NCBI GenBank assembly: GCA_965235655.1
Contig: CBDDYU010000002.1
Span: forward strand, 248,001 to 312,000
DNA from: CBDDYU01 sp965235655
Lineage (GTDB): Bacteria; Pseudomonadota; Alphaproteobacteria; Pelagibacterales; Pelagibacteraceae
Direction of reading: 5' to 3'
Length of the DNA: 64,000 nucleotides
Below, piece after piece: positions 29,356-39,266 of the stretch (the first letter of the stretch is position 1; every line of letters starts with the position of its first letter). The notes beneath the pieces were generated by a model that was given only the letters and a program-made list of their open reading frames with translations, was not told where the DNA came from and did not search any database. The position numbers and the translations under genes are program-made.

Positions 29356-30909
29356 ATGTTAAACAAAAGAGCTGATAAATTAGAACTATTAAGAATAGCT
29401 GAAGCGGTAGCTTTAGAAAAATCTATTGATAAAGAATTAATCATCAATTCAATGGAGACAGGAATTGCAAAAGCAGCCAAATCTAAATTTGGTCAAGACA
29501 ATGAAATTAAAGTTTTAATCAACAGAGAAAATGGAGATATCGAAATTTTTAGAAAATTAGTGATAGTTGAAAAACCAGAGAACTCTAATACAGAAATAAG
29601 ATTAGATGACGCAATAACTTTGAACGAAACTAATAAAGGTAAAGCAATTGGAGATGAGGTTTTACAACCATTACCAGCATTTGATTTTGGAAGAATTGCT
29701 GCTCAAACAGCTAAACAAGTAATTACTTTTAATGTTAGAGAAGCTGAGAGAGAAAGACAATATAATGACTTTATTGATAAAAAAGACTCTATTTTAAGTG
29801 GAATTGTAAAAAGATTAGAATTTGGAAATGTTATAGTTGATTTAGGAAGAACAGAGGCAATTATTCAAAAAAATGAATTAATCCCAAGAGAAAACATTAA
29901 AGCTGGTGATAGAATTAAAGCTTATTGCTTTGATGTTAGACGAGAACCAAGAGGACAACAAATATTTTTATCAAGAGGACACCCAAAATTTATGGAGAAA
30001 CTTTTTGTACAAGAGGTTCCAGAAATTTATGATGGTTTAATAGAAATAAAATCATCTTCAAGAGATCCTGGCAGTAGAGCTAAAATCTGTGTTAAAGCAG
30101 TTGATACATCATTAGATCCAGTTGGTGCTTGTGTGGGAATGAGAGGTTCTAGAGTTCAAGCAGTTGTTAATGAATTACAAGGTGAAAAAATTGATATTGT
30201 CAATTGGTCTGAAGATCCAGCTATTTTAGTCTCAAACGCTTTATCACCAGCAGAAGTTCAAAGAGTAAATGTTGATACCGAAAGAAAAAAACTTGATGTA
30301 ATTCTAACTGAGGAAAATTTGAGTAAAGCAATTGGTAGAAGAGGTCAAAACGTTAGACTTGCAACTAAGTTAATGAACTATGAAATAAACATCATGACTG
30401 ATGCTGAGGACTCTGAAAGAAGACAATTAGAGTTTAAGGAAAAAACAGAAAATTTTGTAAAAAACTTAGAATTAGATGAAACACTAGGTCAGCTTTTAGT
30501 AGCAGAAGGCTTTTCAACAATTGATGATATTAAAGATAGTAATGCTCAGGATTTAATGAAAATTGAAGGTATCGAGGAAGAAACTGCAAATGCTTTAATT
30601 GAAAGAGCAAAAGAGTTTCATGAAAAAGATCAAGAAGATATTTCTCAAAGAATAAAAGATTTAGGTTTAGAAGATGGATTAATTAATCTTAAAGGATTAA
30701 CACCAGGTATGTTAGTTACTTTAGGGGAACAAAAAATATTAAAATTAGAGGATTTTGCAGATTTAGCATCAGATGAATTAACTGGTGGTTATGACATTGT
30801 TAAAGGTGAAAGAGTAAAAATCCAAGGTTGTCTTGAGGATTTTGCATTATCAAAAGCTGAAGCAGATGATTTAATTATGTCTGCAAGAAACATTGTCTAT
30901 AAAGATTGA
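29356..30909 (+). CDS. nusA: Transcription termination/antitermination factor NusA
   Basis: NusA binds RNA polymerase and modulates pausing, termination and antitermination. I start at ATG 29356 (MLNKRADKLELLRIAEAVA) behind GGAG; an earlier in-frame ATG at 29317 lies inside the hairpin and adds a non-conserved leader. Domains in order: N-terminal RNAP-binding, S1 (GIVKRLEFGNVIVDLG), KH1 (GACVGMRGSRVQAVVNEL), KH2 (AIGRRGQNVRLATKL), then two C-terminal helix-hairpin-helix acidic repeats. It has 517 residues. infB follows after 10 bases; the ylxR gene usual between them is absent. Confidence 0.97.
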   Translation: MLNKRADKLELLRIAEAVALEKSIDKELIINSMETGIAKAAKSKFGQDNEIKVLINRENGDIEIFRKLVIVEKPENSNTEIRLDDAITLNETNKGKAIGDEVLQPLPAFDFGRIAAQTAKQVITFNVREAERERQYNDFIDKKDSILSGIVKRLEFGNVIVDLGRTEAIIQKNELIPRENIKAGDRIKAYCFDVRREPRGQQIFLSRGHPKFMEKLFVQEVPEIYDGLIEIKSSSRDPGSRAKICVKAVDTSLDPVGACVGMRGSRVQAVVNELQGEKIDIVNWSEDPAILVSNALSPAEVQRVNVDTERKKLDVILTEENLSKAIGRRGQNVRLATKLMNYEINIMTDAEDSERRQLEFKEKTENFVKNLELDETLGQLLVAEGFSTIDDIKDSNAQDLMKIEGIEEETANALIERAKEFHEKDQEDISQRIKDLGLEDGLINLKGLTPGMLVTLGEQKILKLEDFADLASDELTGGYDIVKGERVKIQGCLEDFALSKAEADDLIMSARNIVYKD

Positions 30910-30919
30910 GTGATGAGTT

Positions 30920-33148
30920 ATGGAAAACAAAAAAACAAAATTAACAATTTCTGGCATAGCCAAGAAGTCTATTCAAAATATTGAGATAGCAAAAACTCAA
31001 GGAAAAAACTCTGTAGTCATAGAAAAACAACCTAGTAAATTTCCTAACAGAGGTGGTTCGTTTAGACCTACTGGAGTTAAGTCAAAACCTAGCTCGTCTT
31101 TTGATAGAAGTACACCACCAATTAAACCAACCTTTCCACCAAAAGCATCCCCAATTGCTAATGATTTTGAAAAACGAAAGTTAGCTGAACAAAGAGCAAC
31201 TAAAAGACTTAAAGGTGAGGATGATGGTGGAAGTAAAAAATCAAAACTTGGAACTAAAAAACGAGAATTGAAATTAACTATTTCAAGAGCAATAAGTGAT
31301 AATGACGATATAGAATCACGAGCAAGAAGTTTAGCATCTATTAAAAGAGCAAGATTAAAACAAAATAAAGTTTTAACTAAAGAAGAGACTAAAGAAAATT
31401 TAAAGCCAATTAAAAGAGATGTAAATATTCCAGAAGCAATCACAGTTAGAGAGCTCGCAAATAGAATGGCTGAGCAATCAAGTAATGTTATTAAATATTT
31501 ATTTGGTATGGGAGTAACGGTTACGATTAATCAAACGCTGGCAGCAGATACTGCTGAGTTTTTAGTTAAAGAGTTTGGACACAATCCAATTAGAGAGGAA
31601 AAAGCAGAAGAGATTATTAAAAAGATTAAAGAGTCTAGATCTGAAAATTTAAAAAATAGACCGCCAATAGTTACGGTAATGGGTCATGTTGATCATGGAA
31701 AAACATCTGTTTTAGATGTTTTAAGAAGTGCCAATGTTGTTTCAGGAGAATTTGGTGGAATTACTCAGCATATTGGAGCTTACCAAATTGAGTCTCAGTC
31801 AAATAAATTAACCTTTATAGATACCCCTGGTCATGCTGCATTTACAGAAATGAGAGCTAGAGGATCTAAGCTAACAGATGTTGTAGTCTTAGTTGTTGCT
31901 GCAGATGATGGTGTAAAACCTCAAACAATCGAGTCTATTAAACATGCTAAAGCCGCAAATGTTCCAATAGTAGTTGCGATAAATAAATGTGATCTTCCAG
32001 ACGCAGATCCACAAAAAATTAAAAACCAATTATTAGAATATGAATTAATAGCTGAAGATTTATCAGGAGATACTTTGATGGTTGAAATTTCAGCAAAAAC
32101 AAAAAAGAATTTAGATAAGTTAGTAGAGTCAATTATTCTTCAAGCAGAGATTTTAGATTTAAAAACAGATTATGACACCAAAGCAACCGGAGTAGTTTTA
32201 GAGTCTAAAATTGATGTTGGTAGAGGTCCTGTAGCAACAATTATTGTAACCACTGGAACTCTTAAAAAAGGAGATTTTTTTGTAAGTGGTTTGAAATGGG
32301 GAAAAGTAAGAGCAATTATTAATGACAAAGGTGAAGCAATAAATGAAGCATTGCCATCTACACCGGTTGAGATCTTGGGGATTAATGGTGCCGCAAAAGC
32401 TGGTGATGATTTTATCGTTGTAGATAGTGAAAAAGAGGCTAAAACTTTAAGTGCTAATAGAGCCGAAGAGACCAAAGATGGAAAAAATCCATTAACATTT
32501 GCTACTCAAGAATCTGCTTTTTCAAATAAGTTATCAGAGGAATTAAATATAATTGTTAAATCAGATGTTCATGGTTCATCTGAAGCAATCAAAAGTGCAA
32601 TTAGCCAAATAAAACATGATGAAGTAAAACCAAAAATTATATTATCTGATATTGGAATGGTAACCGAAACAGATGTTACTTTAGCTAAAGCTTCAAATGC
32701 AGTTTTAATAGCTTTTAACGTGAAGCCAAGTAAAGAAGCAAAAAAACTTGCTGAAAATGAGAAAATAAAAATATCTTCATACAATATTATTTATGAAGTT
32801 CTAGATTATATAAAACAAAGAATGTCTGGATTACTTGCTCCTGATGTTCAAGAAACAACTTTAGGTACAGCTCAAATTTTAGAAATATTTAAAGTTTCAG
32901 GTGCCGGAAAGGTAGCAGGCTCGAAAGTTACTGAGGGTGAAATTTTGAGTAATTCTGATGTAAGAATAATTAGAGATGGAGCTATCATTTATACAGGTAA
33001 AATTGGAACTCTATTTAGAGAAAAAAACCAAGTAAAACAGGTGAGTAATGGCCAAGAATGTGGAATTACAGTAAAAGACTATATGGATTTCCAAAAAGAC
33101 GATACAATAGAGGCATTTAGTGTAACCTCTAAGGAGAGAACAATTTAA
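30920..33148 (+). CDS. infB: Translation initiation factor IF-2
   Basis: IF-2 places initiator tRNA on the 30S subunit and promotes subunit joining with GTP. A basic N-terminal region (1-160) is followed by the IF2_N domain (TVRELANRMAEQSSNVIKYL). The GTPase has G1 GHVDHGKTS, G3 DTPGHA and G4 NKCD. Domains II and III and the fMet-tRNA-binding C2 domain complete 742 residues. The stop overlaps the rbfA start by one base (TAATG). Confidence 0.98.
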   Translation: MENKKTKLTISGIAKKSIQNIEIAKTQGKNSVVIEKQPSKFPNRGGSFRPTGVKSKPSSSFDRSTPPIKPTFPPKASPIANDFEKRKLAEQRATKRLKGEDDGGSKKSKLGTKKRELKLTISRAISDNDDIESRARSLASIKRARLKQNKVLTKEETKENLKPIKRDVNIPEAITVRELANRMAEQSSNVIKYLFGMGVTVTINQTLAADTAEFLVKEFGHNPIREEKAEEIIKKIKESRSENLKNRPPIVTVMGHVDHGKTSVLDVLRSANVVSGEFGGITQHIGAYQIESQSNKLTFIDTPGHAAFTEMRARGSKLTDVVVLVVAADDGVKPQTIESIKHAKAANVPIVVAINKCDLPDADPQKIKNQLLEYELIAEDLSGDTLMVEISAKTKKNLDKLVESIILQAEILDLKTDYDTKATGVVLESKIDVGRGPVATIIVTTGTLKKGDFFVSGLKWGKVRAIINDKGEAINEALPSTPVEILGINGAAKAGDDFIVVDSEKEAKTLSANRAEETKDGKNPLTFATQESAFSNKLSEELNIIVKSDVHGSSEAIKSAISQIKHDEVKPKIILSDIGMVTETDVTLAKASNAVLIAFNVKPSKEAKKLAENEKIKISSYNIIYEVLDYIKQRMSGLLAPDVQETTLGTAQILEIFKVSGAGKVAGSKVTEGEILSNSDVRIIRDGAIIYTGKIGTLFREKNQVKQVSNGQECGITVKDYMDFQKDDTIEAFSVTSKERTI

Positions 33149-33516
33149 TGGCTGATAGAATTGGAAAACCACTTACACAAAGACAGCTTAGAGTTGGAGA
33201 AATGATTAAGCAGTCATTAAGCATGATTTTTATGAGAAATGAGGCTAAGGTCCCTCATTTAGAAACAAAAACAATTACTGTAACTGAAGTAAGAATGAGC
33301 CAAGACTTAAAAATTGCCAAAGCCTATGTCCTTCCATTAGGAGGCAAAGATGCTGATGAAGTAATTAAAATTTTAAAAGAATACTCATTTATAATTAGAA
33401 AAATTTTATCACAAAAAGTGATTATGAAATTTTTACCAAAACTACTTTTTAGAAAAGACGAGTCTTTTGAGTATGCGGAAAAAATAGAAAACTTAATAAA
33501 ACAAACACATAAATAG
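33148..33516 (+). CDS. rbfA: Ribosome-binding factor A
   Basis: RbfA is a KH-like 30S maturation factor needed for 16S 5'-end processing. It starts with QRQLRVGEMIKQSLS and has the strand VTEVRMSQDLKIAKAYVLPLG, the family core. It has 122 residues. It is coupled to infB by a one-base overlap. The truB gene that normally follows is missing; rpsO begins 12 bases on. Confidence 0.94.
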   Translation: MADRIGKPLTQRQLRVGEMIKQSLSMIFMRNEAKVPHLETKTITVTEVRMSQDLKIAKAYVLPLGGKDADEVIKILKEYSFIIRKILSQKVIMKFLPKLLFRKDESFEYAEKIENLIKQTHK

Positions 33517-33528
33517 GAAAAACGAGGT

Positions 33529-33777
33529 ATGAACAAAAAGGCACAAGAACTAGCAATGCATGATAAGGATACTGGATCTTCAGAAATCCAAATTGCTTTA
33601 CTAACAGAAAAAATTGAAACTCTTTCAAAACACATTAAACAATTCAAAAAGGATAAACATTCTTCAGTTGGATTGTTGAGAGCGGTAAATAGAAGAAAAA
33701 AATTGTTGGAATATTTAAAGAAAAATAAAATGGATTCTTACAAAAATGTATTAACGAAGTTAAATTTGAGAAAATAG
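33529..33777 (+). CDS. rpsO: 30S ribosomal protein S15
   Basis: S15 is a primary binder of the 16S central domain. KDTGSSEIQIALLTEKIETLSKHI and HSSVGLLRAVNRRKKLLEYLKK are the hallmark helices, ending LNLRK. At 82 residues it is a little shorter than the E. coli protein (89), the loss being in the first helix. A ribosome site (ACGAGG) precedes the ATG. pnp follows after 21 bases, the standard order. Confidence 0.97.
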   Translation: MNKKAQELAMHDKDTGSSEIQIALLTEKIETLSKHIKQFKKDKHSSVGLLRAVNRRKKLLEYLKKNKMDSYKNVLTKLNLRK

Positions 33778-33798
33778 ATAGAAGGAAATGGAAATTAG

Positions 33799-35871
33799 AT
33801 GTTTAAAGTATACAAGAAGGAAATTGAAGTAGCAGGAAAAAAAATAAGTTTAGAAACAGGTAAAGTAGCAAGACAAGCAGACGGGGCAATCATCGCAACT
33901 AGTGGTGAAACAGTTATTTTAGCAACAGTTGTAGGAGCAAAAAAAATTAATCCAGATATGGATTACTTTCCGTTATCAGTTAACTACCAAGAAAAATATT
34001 ATGCAGGTGGTAAAATCCCTGGTGGATATTTTAAAAGAGAAGCAAGACCAACTGAAAGTGAAACATTAATTTCAAGATTAATTGATAGACCAATCAGACC
34101 CTTGTTTCCTGAAGAATTTAAAAATGAAGTTCAGTTATTACCGACTGTCATTTCATATGATAAAGATAATCAACCAGATATCCTTGCAATAACAGCATCA
34201 TCTGCGGCATTAGCTATCTCTGGAATGCCATTTATGGGGCCTGTAGGGGCTTCTAGAGTGGGTTTTGTTGATGGTAAATACATTCTTAACCCTTCTAAAT
34301 CAGAGTTGGAAAATTCTAGTTTAGATCTAGTGGTTGCAGGTACAAAAGATGCAGTTTTAATGGTTGAGTCAGAAGCGAATGGTTTAACAGAAGAAGAAAT
34401 GTTAAATGCTGTTAAGTTTGGTCACGAAGGCTTTGTTCCAGTAATCGAAATGATTGAAGAACTAGCTAAGGAGTGTAAAAAACCTGATTGGGTCGTTGAG
34501 AAAAAAGACTTGTCTGAAGTTAAGAAAAAACTTGAAGAGGAGTTTACGGCAGATTTAACTAAAGCGTTTGCCACAAGAGATAAACAAGACAGATCAAATC
34601 AAATTTCACAGATCACTGATAAAGCAAAACAACTTTTTGCTGATAATGAAAATTTTACAGATCTTGATGTTAATTCTCAGCTTAAAAATCTTGAAAAGAA
34701 AATTGTTCGAACTGATATTCTGAAAAATAAAAATAGAATTGATGGTAGAGGATTATCTGATGTAAGACCAATTTCATGTGAAGTTGGAATTTTACCTAGA
34801 ACTCATGGTTCTGCATTATTTACCAGAGGAGAAACACAAGCAATTGTTGTGGCAACTCTAGGAACTTCTGATGATGAACAACGTATTGAAAGTTTGGATG
34901 GATTACAAAGAGAACGATTTATGCTTCATTACAACTTTCCTCCTTTTTCGGTTGGAGAAACCGGAAGAATTGGAACAGGTCGAAGAGAAATTGGTCATGG
35001 TAAGTTAGCTTGGAGAGCAATTAATTCTTCATTACCCTCAAAAGAAGCATTTCCATACACTTTTAGAATAGTATCAGAGATTACTGAGTCTAATGGTTCA
35101 TCTTCAATGGCAACTGTTTGTGGAACCTCTTTAGCATTAATGGATGCGGGAGTGCCGATTAAAGAGCCTGTAGCAGGTATTGCAATGGGTTTAATTAAAG
35201 AAGGTGATGAATTTAGTGTCTTGTCTGATATTTTGGGCGACGAAGATCACTTAGGCGATATGGACTTTAAAGTTGCTGGTACTAAAGATGGTATTACTTC
35301 ATTACAAATGGATATTAAGATTACAGGTATCACATTTGAAATAATGGAGCAGGCATTAAATCAAGCTAAAGATGGAAGAATTCACATCTTAGGTGAAATG
35401 AACAAAGCTTTAGGTGAATCAAGAGCTGATGTTGGAAAGCATACTCCAAAAATGGAACAAGTAACTGTTGATAAAAAAGATATCGCAGCCGTTATTGGAA
35501 AAGGTGGTGCAACAATTAGAGAAATTGTTGAAAAATCAGGTGCAAAAGTTGATGTAAATGACGAAGGAGTTGTAACAGTTGCTGCTCCAGACGAGGAGTC
35601 TAGAAACATTGCTTTGCAAATGATTAAAGATATCACCGCTAAAGCTGAACTAAACAAAGTGTACTCTGGTAAAGTAATGAAAATTATGGAGTTTGGTGCC
35701 TTTGTAAACTTCTTAGGAAAACAAGATGGTTTAGTTCATATCTCAGAGCTTGCTGCTAAAAGAGTAGAAAAAGTTACTGATGTTGTCAAAGAAGGCGACG
35801 AAGTAAAAGTTAAAGTAATTGGTTTCGATAGAGGTAAAGTTAAACTTTCTATGAAACAAGCTGTAGATTAG
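33799..35871 (+). CDS. pnp: Polynucleotide phosphorylase
   Basis: PNPase degrades RNA 3' to 5' by phosphorolysis. Two RNase PH domains are visible: the first starts around [23 protein letters not shown], the second around [22 protein letters not shown]. The catalytic-site strands include [20 protein letters not shown] domain ([14 protein letters not shown]) and an S1 domain ([28 protein letters not shown]) end the 690-residue protein. A clear terminator follows. Confidence 0.98.
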   Translation: MFKVYKKEIEVAGKKISLETGKVARQADGAIIATSGETVILATVVGAKKINPDMDYFPLSVNYQEKYYAGGKIPGGYFKREARPTESETLISRLIDRPIRPLFPEEFKNEVQLLPTVISYDKDNQPDILAITASSAALAISGMPFMGPVGASRVGFVDGKYILNPSKSELENSSLDLVVAGTKDAVLMVESEANGLTEEEMLNAVKFGHEGFVPVIEMIEELAKECKKPDWVVEKKDLSEVKKKLEEEFTADLTKAFATRDKQDRSNQISQITDKAKQLFADNENFTDLDVNSQLKNLEKKIVRTDILKNKNRIDGRGLSDVRPISCEVGILPRTHGSALFTRGETQAIVVATLGTSDDEQRIESLDGLQRERFMLHYNFPPFSVGETGRIGTGRREIGHGKLAWRAINSSLPSKEAFPYTFRIVSEITESNGSSSMATVCGTSLALMDAGVPIKEPVAGIAMGLIKEGDEFSVLSDILGDEDHLGDMDFKVAGTKDGITSLQMDIKITGITFEIMEQALNQAKDGRIHILGEMNKALGESRADVGKHTPKMEQVTVDKKDIAAVIGKGGATIREIVEKSGAKVDVNDEGVVTVAAPDEESRNIALQMIKDITAKAELNKVYSGKVMKIMEFGAFVNFLGKQDGLVHISELAAKRVEKVTDVVKEGDEVKVKVIGFDRGKVKLSMKQAVD

Positions 35872-35888
35872 TTGATTAAATTAATTTT

Positions 35889-35919
35889 AAAAACTCCTGA
35901 ATTAAATTTAGGAGTTTTT
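35889..35919 (+). terminator. Rho-independent terminator after pnp
   Basis: AAAAACTCCT and AGGAGTTTTT form a 10-bp stem around an A+T-rich loop, starting 17 bases after the pnp stop. The stem has A and T tracts on both sides, so it can stop transcription from either strand. The stop codon and last codons of the convergent FkbM gene lie inside its right arm. Confidence 0.85.
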
Positions 35920-36687
35920 AGTTTTAATAAAATAGTGATCATGCCCTATAGATTTTATAAACATAAAATCTAAATTATTTAAATAATCAAATACTTCTTT
36001 TCTATTGGATTTTCCAATTTCAATTTGTAAAATACAATTATTGTTTTTAATCACTTGACTCATTCCTTTTAAAACTTTTAATTCGTGGCGCTCAACATCA
36101 ATTTTAATTAAATTATTTGAATTTTTAATATCAATAACATCATCTAGTTTTTTTATTTTAATTTTTTCTTTTATTATTTCTTTATCAGAATACTTTTTGA
36201 GCTCTGGGTCTTTCTCGTGAAATATACTGGAACCGCCCATTTTATTTTTGTCTGTATACCAAATTTCACATTCAGAATTACTATCGGATAATCCAAAATC
36301 AAATAATTGAATATTTTTTTGGTTATTTAACTTTTTATTAAACTTAAGACTCTCAAAATTTTTACTATTAGGCTCAAATGCAAAGATATTAGGTATATCT
36401 TTAAAATAAAGTGAATAATAACCAATATTTGCCCCAATATCAAAAAAATTAGAAACATTATTTTTTTTTATTAGAGATTTCAAAAATAGAATTTGTTCTT
36501 TTTCATAAAAACCACTTAAATATATTTCTCTATCAATTATTTGAGATAGATCGACTCTAATTTTTATAAAATCTAAATCTAAAATTTGTATTTTGTTTAA
36601 AAAAATATTTCTTTTAATTAAACTTGGTATTAGACGTTTTAATAGTGGTATTTTTAAATTATATAAAAATCTTAAAAATTTATTCAA
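35908..36687 (-). CDS. FkbM-family SAM-dependent methyltransferase
   Basis: The methyltransferase core is NFFDIGANIGYYSLYFKDI (motif I) with the acidic residue in IFAFEPNS, then IDVERHELKVLKGMSQVI, the FkbM signature IDVEG-E--VL-G. It has 259 residues with no membrane segment. FkbM-type enzymes O-methylate sugars or other small molecules, often in surface polysaccharide pathways; the substrate is unknown here. It lies 6 bases downstream of fabI on the same strand, possibly as the last gene of the fab run. Confidence 0.85.
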   Translation of the reverse strand: MNKFLRFLYNLKIPLLKRLIPSLIKRNIFLNKIQILDLDFIKIRVDLSQIIDREIYLSGFYEKEQILFLKSLIKKNNVSNFFDIGANIGYYSLYFKDIPNIFAFEPNSKNFESLKFNKKLNNQKNIQLFDFGLSDSNSECEIWYTDKNKMGGSSIFHEKDPELKKYSDKEIIKEKIKIKKLDDVIDIKNSNNLIKIDVERHELKVLKGMSQVIKNNNCILQIEIGKSNRKEVFDYLNNLDFMFIKSIGHDHYFIKTKNS

Positions 36688-36693
36688 ATTTAT

Positions 36694-37479
36694 TTAAGTT
36701 ATATTTTTAGGATCGGGCATTCCAACCTTATTATATCCAGCGTCAACATAGTGAATTTCACCAGTTACACCACTTGCAAGGTCGCTTAGAAGATATAATG
36801 CTGAATTTCCAACATCATGGATATCTACGTTTCTTTTAAGAAAAGAATGGTCTTCATTCCATTTATATAAAAATTTGGCATCACCAATAGCAGAAGCTGC
36901 TAAAGTTTTAATAGGTCCCGCACTTATTGCATTTACTCTCATGCCTTTAGCACCCAAATCTCTTGCTAAATATTTAACACTTGCCTCAAGAGCTGATTTG
37001 CAAACACCCATTACATTATAGTTTGGAATAGCTTTAGTAGACTCGTAAGTTAAAGTTAATAAACTTCCACCCTCTTTCATTATTTTTGAAGCTTCTTTTG
37101 CAACCTCAGTAAATGAAAAACATGAGATTAACATGCTTCTTAAAAAATTTTCCCTTGTGGTATTTAAGTATTCTCCAGATAATTCTGATTTATCTGAAAA
37201 AGCAACTGCATGAACTACAAAGTCAATTTCTCCCCATTGAGACTTAATATCTTCAAATAATTTTATAACTTCTTCTTTTTTTTCTACATCACAACTAAAT
37301 GTAACCTTAGAATTTAATTTCTCTGCTAGTGGAATAACTCTTTTTTTTAAAGCATCACCGAGGTAAGTGAAAGCTAGTTCAGCACCAGCTTCAGCAAGTT
37401 TTTGTGATATACCCCAGGCTATCGAACGTTCGTTAGCAACGCCCATGATTAATCCTTTTTTACCTTTCATTAAATCCAT
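36694..37479 (-). CDS. fabI: Enoyl-[acyl-carrier-protein] reductase (NADH)
   Basis: FabI carries out the last step of each fatty-acid elongation cycle. KGLIMGVANERSIAWGISQKL is the nucleotide-binding start. The catalytic Tyr-x6-Lys pair lies in NYNVMGVCKSALEASVKYLARDLG. AISAGPIKTLAAS and GEIHYVDAGYN close the pocket. It has 261 residues. It follows fabB by 2 bases, forming fabA-fabB-fabI. Confidence 0.97.
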   Translation of the reverse strand: MDLMKGKKGLIMGVANERSIAWGISQKLAEAGAELAFTYLGDALKKRVIPLAEKLNSKVTFSCDVEKKEEVIKLFEDIKSQWGEIDFVVHAVAFSDKSELSGEYLNTTRENFLRSMLISCFSFTEVAKEASKIMKEGGSLLTLTYESTKAIPNYNVMGVCKSALEASVKYLARDLGAKGMRVNAISAGPIKTLAASAIGDAKFLYKWNEDHSFLKRNVDIHDVGNSALYLLSDLASGVTGEIHYVDAGYNKVGMPDPKNIT

Positions 37480-37481
37480 AA

Positions 37482-38693
37482 TTATATCTTTTCAAAAATT
37501 AAGGCTGCATTTGTTCCACCAAAACCAAAACTATTTGACATAACCGTGTTTAATGTAACCCCAGTTTCTGTTTTTGTGACGATTGGAAATTTTTTTGCTT
37601 CTTCGTCCATATCAGTAATGTTTGCTGAACCTGTAATAAAATTATTTTTCATCATAATTAAACTATAAATAGCTTCATGGACTGATGCTGCTCCTAAAGG
37701 ATGACCTGATAAAGATTTTGTGGAACTAATTTTTGGTATTTCTGCTCCAAATGTTTCACCAACAGCTTTTAATTCAGTGATATCTCCAACTGGAGTTGAT
37801 GTTCCATGAGTATTAATATAATCAATTTTATTTTTTGCTGAAGCAATAGCCATTTTCATACATCTTACGGCACCTTCTCCTGATGGTGCCACCATATCGT
37901 AGCCATCTGAAGTTGCTCCATAACCAGTTAATTCCGCGTATATTTTAGCACCTCTAGCCTTTGCGTGTTCATATTCCTCTAAAACTAATGTTCCACCCCC
38001 ACCAGCAATTACAAATCCATCTCTAGTTTTATCGTAAGCTCGTGATGCTGTTTCTGGAGTATCATTATATTTTGAAGATAAAGCAGTCATTGCATCAAAC
38101 ATGGCTGTCATAGCCCAATGTAATTCTTCACTACCACCAGCAAAAACCACATCTTGTTTACCCATTTGGATTAATTCCATCGCATGACCTATACAATGGC
38201 CGCTAGTAGCACAAGCTGAACTCATCGTATAATTTACTCCTTTAATTTTGAACGGTACTGCTAAAGTAGCAGAGGCTGTACTAGCCATAGTTCTTGGTAC
38301 AATAAATGGTCCCATTAATTTTGGAGTTTTTGCTCTAGTTTTATCAACAGATAAAACTACATTTTCAATAGAGGGTCCACCTGAACCCATTACAATTCCC
38401 GATTTAAAATTACTTACTTCTTTTTCCTCCAAACCAGAGTCTTGAATGGCTTCTTTCATAGCAATATAATTATAAGCAGATCCAGATCCCATAAATCGAA
38501 TTGTTTTTCTATCAACGTGATCTTCAAGTTTGATATTTGGTTTACCGTGAATATTACTTTTTAAATTATGCTCTTTATATTCTTCACTAAAAGAAATTCC
38601 TGATTTTGAGTTTAATAGGGATTGGTGAACTTCCTCTTGATTGTTACCTAAACAAGATACTATTCCAATACCGGTGATTACAACTCTTCTCAT
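37482..38693 (-). CDS. fabB: 3-oxoacyl-[acyl-carrier-protein] synthase I
   Basis: FabB is the condensing enzyme needed to elongate unsaturated acyl chains made by FabA. The active-site Cys is in [16 protein letters not shown], and the two catalytic His in [14 protein letters not shown] and [14 protein letters not shown]. It has 403 residues. Its start overlaps the fabA stop by one base, so the two are coupled. Confidence 0.97.
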   Translation of the reverse strand: MRRVVITGIGIVSCLGNNQEEVHQSLLNSKSGISFSEEYKEHNLKSNIHGKPNIKLEDHVDRKTIRFMGSGSAYNYIAMKEAIQDSGLEEKEVSNFKSGIVMGSGGPSIENVVLSVDKTRAKTPKLMGPFIVPRTMASTASATLAVPFKIKGVNYTMSSACATSGHCIGHAMELIQMGKQDVVFAGGSEELHWAMTAMFDAMTALSSKYNDTPETASRAYDKTRDGFVIAGGGGTLVLEEYEHAKARGAKIYAELTGYGATSDGYDMVAPSGEGAVRCMKMAIASAKNKIDYINTHGTSTPVGDITELKAVGETFGAEIPKISSTKSLSGHPLGAASVHEAIYSLIMMKNNFITGSANITDMDEEAKKFPIVTKTETGVTLNTVMSNSFGFGGTNAALIFEKI

Positions 38694-39193
38694 TATTTAA
38701 ACAAACCTACTTTTAAACTCTCTGCTGAATATATTTTTTTATCATCCGCTAAAACAATCCCATTTGCAAGACCTACGGTTGTTCCTCCCGGTGATAAAAT
38801 TTTTTTCATATCAATTTGATATTTTACTGTTTTTACGTTTTTTAAAACTTCTCCAGTAAATTTAACTGTTCCAACCCCTAGAGCCCTACCTTTTCCTGGA
38901 TTTCCAAGCCAACCAAGATAAAAGCCAACTAGTTGCCACATCGCGTCAAGCCCAAGGCATCCTGGCATAACCGGATCTTCTTTAAAATGACAATCAAAAA
39001 ACCAAAGATTTTCTTTAATATCTAGTTCAGCTTTTAAAGAGCCTTTTTTGAAGGCCCCGTTATCATCATTTATCTCAGTTATTCTATCAAACATGAGCAT
39101 TGGGGGAAGAGGTAATTTAGCATTACCTGGCCCAAAAAGCTCACCATTTCCACATGTGATTAGATCATCGTATGAATATGAGTTTTTTTTCAT
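38693..39193 (-). CDS. fabA: 3-hydroxydecanoyl-ACP dehydratase/isomerase
   Basis: FabA dehydrates and isomerises the C10 intermediate, starting unsaturated fatty-acid synthesis. The catalytic His is in [15 protein letters not shown] and the catalytic Asp in [13 protein letters not shown] of the hotdog fold. It has 166 residues. It is divergent from irr over 73 bases that hold an Irr-box-like palindrome; that order is typical of alphaproteobacteria. Confidence 0.97.
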   Translation of the reverse strand: MKKNSYSYDDLITCGNGELFGPGNAKLPLPPMLMFDRITEINDDNGAFKKGSLKAELDIKENLWFFDCHFKEDPVMPGCLGLDAMWQLVGFYLGWLGNPGKGRALGVGTVKFTGEVLKNVKTVKYQIDMKKILSPGGTTVGLANGIVLADDKKIYSAESLKVGLFK

Positions 39194-39245
39194 AAAATTG
39201 AACGATCTTATTACTTGATTTTAGAGGATTATAATATAGATTTAG

Positions 39246-39262
39246 TTTAGAACTATTATAAA
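39246..39262. promoter_or_regulatory. Irr-box-like palindrome between fabA and irr
   Basis: TTTAGAA, three bases (CTA), TTATAAA. This matches the iron-control element recognised by Irr (TTTAGAA-N3-TTCTAAA, known from Rhizobiales) at all but one half-site position. It ends 4 bases before the irr ATG and begins 53 bases before the fabA ATG, so it could serve autoregulation and perhaps fabA control. The same two half-sites recur before katG. Confidence 0.55.
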
Positions 39263-39266
39263 GAAC

